A stretch of DNA of 24,092 nt. Origin: Elstera sp044372965 (lineage in GTDB: Bacteria; Pseudomonadota; Alphaproteobacteria; Elsterales; Elsteraceae). The position numbers and the translations under genes are program-made. Shown piece after piece: positions 15,946 through 22,199 of this stretch. The stretch spans positions 1-24,092 of the forward strand of contig NZ_JBILQX010000039.1 of NCBI RefSeq assembly GCF_044372965.1, in the 5' to 3' direction. Numbering within the stretch: the stretch's first letter is position 1; every line of letters starts with the position of its first letter. The notes beneath the pieces were generated by a model. The model made no database searches and was not told the origin of the DNA. It saw only the letters and a list, made by a program, of their open reading frames with translations.

Positions 15946-16590
15946 TCAAGCCGCGCTAGGCGACGGGCGCGGGCGACGGAAGGGGGGGCTTAGCCCCTCT
16001 AGCGCGCGCTTCACCCGGTCGCGCGCCGGCGTCAGAACGCTCGGCAGGCGCATCGCATCGGCAATGCGTTTATCGAGAAACGCCCAGGTTGCGGCATGAT
16101 CCTCCGACGCATCGTCGAGCCAATGCAGCAAGATTGCGAGGTAAACGCCCGCCAGCAAACCGCGCTTGGTGTAATAATTGAAGTCGGTCGCCCGGTCGCC
16201 CGCCGCATACCAAAGTGCGCTCATGCTGTTCGCGAGGAGCCGGGCGGCAAGCCGCGCATGGCCCGGCAGGGCCAGCAGGCCAAGCCCGCGCCGCACAGCC
16301 TCCTTATGGGACGCGGCAAGGCTAAGGCGGGTGCGCACCCCCAGGGTGATCTTCTCGCGTACCTTGAGGCCCGCTGCCGCCGCAACGACCGCCGCCGCCT
16401 CGGTGTCGAGACAGGCATTCCAATAGGCAATCACATCGACCGCGCCGCCGGGAAAAGCGCGCAAGAGATCAACCTCGGTCAAACCGCAAGCGCGGGCGGC
16501 GTGGGTGAGCGCCTTCGGGGTCCAGCCTTCAAACGGCACCTCGTCGAGGATCGCCGGTAAGAGCTGCGCGCGCAGGATATCGAGGCTCAT
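15946..16590 (-). CDS. COQ9-family protein (rpsU-divergently transcribed family)
   Basis: 214 residues. COQ9 proteins are lipid-binding, TetR-fold accessory proteins of ubiquinone synthesis; that role is known from eukaryotes and assumed for bacteria. The N-terminal part (PAILDEVPFEGWTPKALTHAARACGL) looks like the TetR-like helix-turn-helix remnant. The centre and C-terminal part contain LANSMSALWYAAGDRATDFNYYTKRGLLAGVY, the conserved COQ9 segment, then LHWLDDASED. The ATG at 16590 follows AAAGGACGACGTC and overlaps the def stop (ATGA); a start far upstream would lie inside def. The bacterial family is named for lying divergently beside rpsU, exactly as here, with def between. Its C-terminus is Arg/Pro-rich. 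Confidence 0.88.
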   Translation of the reverse strand: MSLDILRAQLLPAILDEVPFEGWTPKALTHAARACGLTEVDLLRAFPGGAVDVIAYWNACLDTEAAAVVAAAAGLKVREKITLGVRTRLSLAASHKEAVRRGLGLLALPGHARLAARLLANSMSALWYAAGDRATDFNYYTKRGLLAGVYLAILLHWLDDASEDHAATWAFLDKRIADAMRLPSVLTPARDRVKRALEGLSPPFRRPRPSPSAA

Positions 16591-17168
16591 GACGTCGTCC
16601 TTTCCGCTAAAAGTGCCGTGAGGTTCAGTCGATGGTCGGCGTACATCAGCGTGCTCATATCGGGCATGCGCTGCGGGTAAAGCGTTCCATCCAAATGATC
16701 GCACTCGTGCTGAACCACCCGCGCATGAAAGCCCCCAACCGTTCGATCAATCGCCAAGCCTTCCGGGGTAATCCCTTGATAGCGAATGCGCCGCGGGCGT
16801 AGGACGCGCCCGGTGAGACCGGGGAGCGACAGGCACCCTTCCCAATCTTCCTCGGTTTCGGTGCCGATGGGTGTGATAAGTGGATTGACCAGCACCATCG
16901 GGCCTTGCTCCACATCGTCGGGGGCCCCGGTCAGGCGACGGGCGGGAACGGAGAAGAGCACAACGCGCAGCCCAATGCCGACCTGCGGGGCCGCAAGCCC
17001 CACGCCGCCGACTTCATAAAGGCTGTTCACGAGAATCCGCCCGAGCCGCGCAATCGCAGGATCGGTTGGATCGGGCACCAATTCGGCAGTTTTGCGCAGC
17101 GCCGGATGACCGGCCGTGACAATGGGCAGGGCCGCATCGGATTCAGGAATGGGCAATCGAATTTTCAT
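16587..17168 (-). CDS. def: Peptide deformylase
   Basis: Removes the formyl group from the initiator methionine of nascent proteins; metal-dependent, cytoplasmic. 193 residues. All three motifs are intact: GVGLAAPQ (55–62), EGCLS (110–114, metal ligand Cys112) and QHECDHLDG (153–161, ligands His154 and His158, catalytic Glu155). The AAPQ spelling of motif I and length fit a bacterial deformylase. No fmt gene follows; instead a COQ9-family gene and a histidine kinase gene continue the transcript. The ribosome-binding site is poor (TAGGG very close to the ATG). Divergent from rpsU. Confidence 0.94.
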   Translation of the reverse strand: MKIRLPIPESDAALPIVTAGHPALRKTAELVPDPTDPAIARLGRILVNSLYEVGGVGLAAPQVGIGLRVVLFSVPARRLTGAPDDVEQGPMVLVNPLITPIGTETEEDWEGCLSLPGLTGRVLRPRRIRYQGITPEGLAIDRTVGGFHARVVQHECDHLDGTLYPQRMPDMSTLMYADHRLNLTALLAERTTS

Positions 17169-17330
17169 GCCCTATTATTGCAGCCAGAGGGGTTTCCGTA
17201 AACCTAACGAAGGGGGAGGATTTTGAGCCGTGTACGAATCTCTCTTTCCAAACCCGCGTACATATGGTACCCGGACGCCCTCTTATCCATCGGTTCCATC
17301 GATCAAGTTTAAAGGGGCGTGAGTTAAACC

Positions 17331-17534
17331 GTGCATGTGATCGTCCGCGACAATAATGTCGATCAAGCCCTGCGCGCGCTGAAGAAGAAAATGCAGCGTG
17401 AAGGGATTTTCCGTGAAATGAAGTTGCGTCGTAATTTCGAGAAGCCCTCGGAACGTAAGGCGCGTGAGCAGGCTGAAGCGGTTCGCCGTTATCGCAAGCT
17501 GCTGCGTAAGCGGCTGGAGCGCGAAGGCTTCTAA
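17331..17534 (+). CDS. rpsU: Ribosomal protein S21 (bS21)
   Basis: Small basic 30S subunit protein, 67 residues, that sits near the platform and helps mRNA recognition. MHVIVRDNNVDQALRALKKK at the start and REGIFREMKLRRNFEKPSERK in the middle are the usual alphaproteobacterial bS21 sequence, followed by an Arg/Lys-rich helix ending in LEREGF. The start is GTG, chosen because the protein then begins as homologues do; the ATG inside it is out of frame and hits a stop at once. AAGGGG lies 13 bases upstream, a wide spacing. Ends in the terminator at 17586–17623. Confidence 0.95.
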   Translation: MHVIVRDNNVDQALRALKKKMQREGIFREMKLRRNFEKPSERKAREQAEAVRRYRKLLRKRLEREGF

Positions 17535-17585
17535 GCCCAGCTTTTTCCCAGCCCCTGCTTCGGGGGCGATGGAACGGCATGGTAA

Positions 17586-17623
17586 CCGCCCCAGAGTTTC
17601 TCTTGGGCGGTTTTGTCGTTTTT
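17586..17623 (+). terminator. Rho-independent terminator after rpsU
   Basis: CCGCCC-C-AGAG, loop TTT, CTCT-T-GGGCGG forms a 10-bp stem with one mismatch, followed by TTTTGTCGTTTTT. It separates rpsU from the nitroreductase gene at 17662. Confidence 0.85.
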
Positions 17624-17661
17624 GGAGTTTCAACAAGAACATTTCGTGAAAAGGAGCTTCT

Positions 17662-18255
17662 ATGTCCGAGCCTCTTGCCGCAAGCGCCTTAGCCGCGCTG
17701 TTCACCGAAGCCCGCACCCACCGCGCCTGGACGGATCGGCCCGTGAGCGATGACACGCTGCGCGCGGTCTATGACCTGACCAAATGGGGCCCGACCTCCT
17801 CCAACTGCTGCCCCTTGCGCCTCGTCTTCGTGCGCAGCCCGGAGCCGAAAGCCACGCTGCTGGATCTCGTGTCGCGCGGCAACCGCGCCTCGGTGGAAGC
17901 CGCCCCCGTTACCGCCCTGCTGGCGATGGATTTGGCGTTCTACGAGCATTTCGACCTGCTCGCCCCCGGCACCGGCGCGAAAAGCTGGTTCGATCCCGCC
18001 GACGAGCGCGGCATTTCGGATACGGCTTTGCGTAATTCGGCGCTTCAGGGCGGCTATTTCATCCTCGCTGCCCGGGCGCTAGGGCTCGACTGCGGGCCGA
18101 TGGGTGGCTTTGACGCCGAGGGCATCAATGCCGCCTTCTTTGCCGACACCCCCTATAAGATCAGCTTCATCTGCGCCCTTGGGTATGCGGATGCCAGCAA
18201 GGTGCGCCCGCGCGCAGGGCGCTTTGACTTCGATCAGGTGGCACAGATTCTGTAG
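17662..18255 (+). CDS. rutE: RutE-like nitroreductase (probable malonic semialdehyde reductase)
   Basis: Flavin-dependent nitroreductase-fold enzyme, 197 residues. In Rut pyrimidine degradation RutE reduces malonic semialdehyde to 3-hydroxypropionate. Motifs shared with RutE as I know it: LFTEARTHRAWTDRPVSD, then KWGPTSSNCCPLRLVFV, the SRGNRASVEAAPVTALLAMD stretch, FYEHFDLL, ALRNSALQGGYFILAARALG and DCGPMGGFD. The ATG follows AAGGAG with ideal spacing. None of the other rut genes is nearby, so the enzyme may be a stand-alone malonic semialdehyde or related aldehyde reductase; the name is by similarity. Confidence 0.82.
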   Translation: MSEPLAASALAALFTEARTHRAWTDRPVSDDTLRAVYDLTKWGPTSSNCCPLRLVFVRSPEPKATLLDLVSRGNRASVEAAPVTALLAMDLAFYEHFDLLAPGTGAKSWFDPADERGISDTALRNSALQGGYFILAARALGLDCGPMGGFDAEGINAAFFADTPYKISFICALGYADASKVRPRAGRFDFDQVAQIL

Positions 18256-18358
18256 CGGAACCCTTGCGGGAAACGCCGAGGCAGCCCCGCAGGTTTCGCA
18301 GGAAACTTTTGGAAAGGGCTCTGCTAGGGTCATCACTTAACGCTGTATTAGGTGCCCT

Positions 18359-19264
18359 ATGTCCCCCACCGCCGCGCCGCCCACCGCAGGCTATCTCTAT
18401 GCGCTTCTCGCCTTCGGCTGTTGGGGGTTGGCACCGCTCTATTTCCGCCTGCTCGGCAGTATCCCGACGCCGGATATGCTGGCGCATCGGATTGTGTGGA
18501 CGCTGTTGGCGCTGGCGATCATCGTTCTCGTCAGCGGTCGCCTGAAGCAAGTTCTGGCAACCGCCCGTCAACCGAAACTCATAGGGCGGTTGGTGATCTC
18601 CGGGCTGTTGATCGGCACCAACTGGGGCGTTTGGCTGTGGGCGATTAGCAGCGGCCATGTGCTGGAATCGAGTCTTGGCTACTTCATCAACCCGCTGGTG
18701 AACACTGTTCTCGGCATGCTGGTGCTAAAAGAGCGGCTAACCCCCCGCCAGGGCATCGCGGTTGCCATCGCCGCCGCCGGTGTCGTCGGGCTGGTCTTAG
18801 GCGGGGGGCATTTCCCCTGGATTGCTCTAACTCTGGCGATCAGCTTCGGGCTTTACGGGTTGGTGCGAAAAATCACGCCGGTCGATCCGATGGTGGGGCT
18901 ATTTTTCGAAACGGCGCTCGTGTTTACCCCCTGCCTCGCCTGGCTCACGTGGCGCGGGTTCACCGATGCTGCTGGGATTGGCGTAATCTTCCCGTCGGCG
19001 GGCCTCTCGGCGCTGCTGATCGGCACCTCCATTGTCACCATCGTGCCGCTCGCGGCCTTTGTCGCCGCCACGCGCCGCCTGCCTTATGCCACCGTGGGGA
19101 TCTTCCAATATATCTCCCCCTCGGGCCAGTTCTTGTTAGGCATTACGCTGTATGGTGAGACCTTCACCCAAGGCCACGCTATCGCATTCGGCTGCATCTG
19201 GGTAAGCCTTGCCCTCTATACCAGCGAGTTGGTCCGCAAAGCCCGCGTAACGGCCGCAGCTTAG
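18359..19264 (+). CDS. rarD: RarD-type EamA (DMT superfamily) transporter
   Basis: Inner-membrane protein of 301 residues with about ten hydrophobic helices in two five-helix EamA repeats. RarD hallmarks: FGCWGLAPLYFRLL in helix 1, AHRIVWTLL in helix 2, TNWGVWLWAI, SSLGYFINPLVNTVLG, FGLYGLVRK, and TVGIFQYISPSGQFLLG near the end. RarD was once linked to chloramphenicol resistance, but the substrate is not known; amino-acid or metabolite efflux is a guess for the wider family. Short gap (103 bp) after the RutE-like gene and weak ribosome-binding site (AGGTG). Co-transcription with the RutE-like gene is possible. Confidence 0.85.
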   Translation: MSPTAAPPTAGYLYALLAFGCWGLAPLYFRLLGSIPTPDMLAHRIVWTLLALAIIVLVSGRLKQVLATARQPKLIGRLVISGLLIGTNWGVWLWAISSGHVLESSLGYFINPLVNTVLGMLVLKERLTPRQGIAVAIAAAGVVGLVLGGGHFPWIALTLAISFGLYGLVRKITPVDPMVGLFFETALVFTPCLAWLTWRGFTDAAGIGVIFPSAGLSALLIGTSIVTIVPLAAFVAATRRLPYATVGIFQYISPSGQFLLGITLYGETFTQGHAIAFGCIWVSLALYTSELVRKARVTAAA

Positions 19265-19631
19265 CGCCCTGTTCGCCGCGACCGGCCCCAATGGGTTTAC
19301 TGGCTCCAATCTGTTGAAGCTCCATACGTCCAACGAGCTTATGTCTTACATCAAAACTCAGGGCAAAACCCTACACGGGTAATGAGATGATGCCAATATT
19401 TGGAAATTGAACAGAGAAAAATACAATAGTATTGCGCTTGAAATCTATTCAAACATTTTAGAAATATCAAATTTTATTGTATTACATTCAAAATTTCTAA
19501 AATTTCCCGAATCTTTCGGTAATAATCGTCGTGCCAATCTTTTTTGCACTCAATTTTAAAGCAAGTTTCATCTCTTTCAGCCACCATTACAACAGGTATG
19601 GGTGCCTTCAAAGATTTGGGAGCCGTGAACA
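19265..19631 (+). promoter_or_regulatory. AT-rich upstream region of the first solute-binding protein gene, with an inverted repeat
   Basis: From about 19380 to 19560 the sequence is strongly AT-rich, unlike the flanking genes. It holds a perfect 11-base inverted repeat, ATTTTAGAAAT (19455–19465) and ATTTCTAAAAT (19493–19503), 27 bases apart. I see no ORF with a ribosome-binding site and no RNA gene. I infer promoter and control sites for the gene at 19632; the exact boxes are ambiguous in such AT-rich DNA. Confidence 0.4.
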
Positions 19632-20393
19632 ATGAATACCAAGGGCCTTTCCTTTATAGCGCTCGCGCTCGCTTACGGGCTTGCGATGCCTGCGCAAGCC
19701 GCCACGCTGGACATCGTGACTGGCAATGATTTCGCCCCTTACGCCGACGAAAAACTCCCGAATGGTGGCTTTGCAACGGACCTTGTCCGTGAGGTGATTA
19801 AAAAAATTGGGACGGAGGCAAATATCCGTTTCCTGCCCTGGAAACGCGGCTATGAGATTACCGGTTCGGGCGAAGCTCTCGCCACGTTCCCCTATGTTAA
19901 GAATCCGGATCGTGAAGCGGTTATGCTCTTCTCTGAGCCGCTGTATATCGATATCAGTCGCATTTTCTCGGTAAAGACCAATCCCGTCCCGTTTACGGGT
20001 GAAGAGAGTTTGAAGGGTAAAACGATCTGCAATCCCGCAGGGTACGTGATTTACCCAATGATCAAAGCTGGCCTTGAGGCCAAAACATTGCGCCTGCAAG
20101 AGCCGGGAGATATGCAGACCTGCGTGAAGTTCTTGGAGCTAGGCCGCGCCGACTTCATCATTTCGTCCCTGCCGGTGATGCGTACTATCACCGAGGCCCT
20201 GGGCGTTACGGATAAGTTGACCTGGGCAGAAAAGCCCTTCCGCGAGAGCGCCAATTTTCTGATCGTCGGCAAAAAGGCACCAGGCGGTGCCGAGTTCTTA
20301 AAGAAGTTCAACGACGGCCTTGCTGCTTACCGCGAGTCGCCAGCCTATGTTGATCTCACCAAAAAGCACGGGCTCGATGGCGCGGTAAGATAA
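19632..20393 (+). CDS. Periplasmic solute-binding protein, amino-acid type (SBP family 3)
   Basis: 253 residues with a signal peptide ending AQA (cleavage after about residue 23). The mature protein begins TLDIVTGNDFAPYADE and has the PWKRGYE segment (69–75), SLKGKTICNPAGYVIYP and GRADFIISSL (171–180), a two-lobed family-3 binding-protein layout. Cys133 and Cys164 are kept in the paralogue at 21382 and could form a disulfide. The ATG follows GGGAGCCGTGAACA. No permease or ATPase gene is adjacent, so it is an orphan that may feed a distant transporter or a receptor. The ligand is unknown; amino acid or similar small polar solute is a family-level guess. Confidence 0.85.
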   Translation: MNTKGLSFIALALAYGLAMPAQAATLDIVTGNDFAPYADEKLPNGGFATDLVREVIKKIGTEANIRFLPWKRGYEITGSGEALATFPYVKNPDREAVMLFSEPLYIDISRIFSVKTNPVPFTGEESLKGKTICNPAGYVIYPMIKAGLEAKTLRLQEPGDMQTCVKFLELGRADFIISSLPVMRTITEALGVTDKLTWAEKPFRESANFLIVGKKAPGGAEFLKKFNDGLAAYRESPAYVDLTKKHGLDGAVR

Positions 20394-20424
20394 ATAAAAA
20401 GGGGGCGGTCCGAAGACCGCCCCC
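20391..20424 (-). terminator. Rho-independent terminator of rpsD
   Basis: A perfect 10-bp stem GGGGGCGGTC / GACCGCCCCC, loop CGAA on the plus strand, is followed on the minus strand by TTTTTATTTA. The T-tract overlaps the stop codon of the convergent solute-binding gene. On the plus strand no T-tract follows, though the hairpin may still protect that mRNA. Confidence 0.88.
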
Positions 20425-20450
20425 TAAACTCTTGCCGACGAAACGCGCGA

Positions 20451-21065
20451 TTAACGCGAGTAGAATTCGACCACGAGGTTCGGTTCCATTTGCACCGGAT
20501 ACGGCACATCGGCCAGCTTCGGCGCGCGCAGGAACTTGCCCTTGGCGTTGGCTTGATCGTAATCGTAATAATCCGGCACGTCGCGTTCACCCGAAGCCTG
20601 GGCTTCCATGACCACGGCCATTTGCTTGGCCTTCGCCGTCAATTCGATGACATCGTTATCGCTGATCTGATAGGAGGCGATATTGACGCGCTTGCCGTTC
20701 ACCTTCACGTGACCATGGCTTACCAACTGACGGGCGGCGAAGGGGGTCACGGCGAACTTCAAGCGGTAGACGACCGCATCCAAACGGCGCTCCAGCAGAC
20801 CGATCAGGTTTTCGCCCGAATCGCCTTTACGGCGCACGGCTTCCTGGTAGAGCTTGCGGAACGCGCGCTCGCCGATATTGCCGTAATAGCCCTTCAGCTT
20901 TTGCTTCGCCTGAAGCTGGGTGCCGTAGTCGGTCGGCTTGCGACGACGCTGACCATGCTGGCCGGGGCCGTATTCGCGCTTATTCAGCGGCGACTTGGCG
21001 CGGCCCCAGAGGTTGACGCCCAGACGGCGATTAATCTTGTATTTCGCTTGGATACGCTTCGACAT
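20451..21065 (-). CDS. rpsD: Ribosomal protein S4 (uS4)
   Basis: Primary 16S rRNA-binding protein that starts 30S assembly; 204 residues. It begins MSKRIQAKYKINRRLGVNLW, followed by KREYGPGQHGQRRRKPTDYG and the LKGYYGNIGERAFRKLYQEA segment. The S4 RNA-binding domain is at about 93–155 (RRLDAVVYRLKFAVTPFAARQ then HGHVKVNGKRVNI). The protein ends in the usual LVVEFYSR. The ATG at 21065 matches homologues; a frame opening at 21116 adds a non-homologous leader. It stands alone, outside any ribosomal-protein operon and between two paralogous binding-protein genes. Terminator at 20391–20424. Confidence 0.96.
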   Translation of the reverse strand: MSKRIQAKYKINRRLGVNLWGRAKSPLNKREYGPGQHGQRRRKPTDYGTQLQAKQKLKGYYGNIGERAFRKLYQEAVRRKGDSGENLIGLLERRLDAVVYRLKFAVTPFAARQLVSHGHVKVNGKRVNIASYQISDNDVIELTAKAKQMAVVMEAQASGERDVPDYYDYDQANAKGKFLRAPKLADVPYPVQMEPNLVVEFYSR

Positions 21066-21381
21066 AGCTGCTCTCACAGAATAAAAATTACCGAGCCTTC
21101 GCGTGCTGACCCCCATAAAGCTATGGGAGCTAGAAACACCCTGCCGGGCATTTCTCGCGGAAGAGGCGGCTTCTTACCCTTCCCCACCCGCAGCGTCAAG
21201 CGAAACCGCCCGAAAGCGTGCTAACCACCGCTAGTCTTTCGATTTCCGTCGCATACCATACTGTTGAATGCCGTTTTTTTGAGCGAATCGCTTGATGTTA
21301 AAGGTTTTTAAAGCGCGGTCGTGCATTTTATTTCAATAGTCTCTTCTAGGCTCGGAGCGTTTCGAGTGACAGGAGTAGCCC
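21066..21381. other. Divergent intergenic region between rpsD and the second binding-protein gene
   Basis: No ORF here looks real. In the rpsD leader, CCCATA (21112–21117) and TATGGG (21122–21127) form a 6-bp hairpin about 50 bases before the start codon. bS21 and uS4 leaders sometimes carry translational control, but I cannot claim that for this one. The stretch nearer 21381 is AT-richer and probably holds the promoter of the binding-protein gene. Confidence 0.4.
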
Positions 21382-22154
21382 ATGTCTGCCCCCCTGCAAC
21401 GCCTCTATCGCCGTATCCTACTCGGCGCGGCCCTGGTCCTTCTTCCGGTCAAGAGCGGTGCGGCAATCGAGTTGATTACCGGCAACGACTATGTGCCCTA
21501 CACCGACCAGAGGCTGCCGCACGGCGGATTTGCCTCCGAGATGATCCGCGATGTTCTCAAGGATATGGGGCTATCGCTCACCTTACGCTTCCTGCCCTGG
21601 AAACGCGGTTTCGAATTGACCGAAGCCGGGGAGGCAATGGCAACCTTCCCCTATGCTCCCAGCCTCGACCGCGCCAAAGTGATGCTTTTTTCTGAGTCGC
21701 TATTTACGTTAAAATCAATTATCTTCTTCAATAAGAAGAACACGCATTTATCTATAAAAATGTCGACAGCCTGAAAGGAAAAACTTTCTGCAACCCGCGT
21801 GGATACGTTATTTATGATGAAATTCGCGAACCGTTACTAAGGGGAGACATAAAAATTGAAGAGCCATCCGACATGGCGAGCTGCGCGCGCATCCTTGCCG
21901 CCGGACGCGCCGACTTTATTATTACCGATACCTTCACCTTACAGGATGTCGCCCTGCAATCCGGCGTGTGGGACAAACTCGCGGCTTCGGATAAAATATT
22001 TACCGAAAAAACGAACCATCTGATTATCGGAAAAAACACAAAAGGCGGCGCTGAGTTTCTTGAGAAATTCAACGCCGCCTTACGTGAATACAAAAAATCG
22101 CCCGTATTTTTTACATTGGTCGATAAATACGGACTTGCCGAAACCATTCGCTAG
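21382..22154 (+). pseudogene. Frameshifted periplasmic solute-binding protein, paralogue of the gene at 19632
   Basis: Two frames together cover a whole family-3 binding protein. The first part has a signal-like N-terminus, then IELITGNDYVPYTDQ, FLPWKRGFEL and VMLFSESLF, and stops at 21774. The second frame carries SLKGKTFCNPRGYVIY, CARILAAGRADFIIT and ends GLAETIR at 22154. Both parts align collinearly with the protein at 19632. The joint lies at about 21730–21765; adding one base there, for example a sixth A to the A5 run at about 21756, restores one reading frame, and the 773-bp span is one base short of a multiple of three. AGGAG precedes the ATG, and the downstream half remains well conserved, so the break is recent or an assembly error. 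Cysteines matching Cys133/Cys164 are retained. Confidence 0.85.
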
Positions 22155-22191
22155 CGTGGTTTACGGGCTCGGGAAAGCCCGTAAACCACGC
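22154..22191. terminator. Perfect 16-bp inverted repeat between convergent genes
   Basis: GCGTGGTTTACGGGCT pairs perfectly with its complement across a 6-base loop (CGGGAA). It starts at the last base of the binding-protein stop codon and ends 9 bases before the malic enzyme stop codon. There is no T-tract on either strand, so it is not a classical intrinsic terminator. I infer a shared transcript-end or mRNA-stabilising structure. Confidence 0.6.
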
Positions 22192-22199
22192 GCGATGTG

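Noticed and set aside
14946..15959. A 337-codon open frame antisense to the histidine kinase
   Set aside because: The kinase PAS and HisKA motifs are on the opposite strand; the antisense product shows no family features.
21730..21775. Programmed -1 ribosomal frameshift in the second binding-protein gene
   Set aside because: The A5 run could allow slippage, but no canonical X-XXY-YYZ heptamer is in frame and no stimulatory stem is evident. The unbroken paralogue needs no frameshift, so simple mutation or error is more likely.
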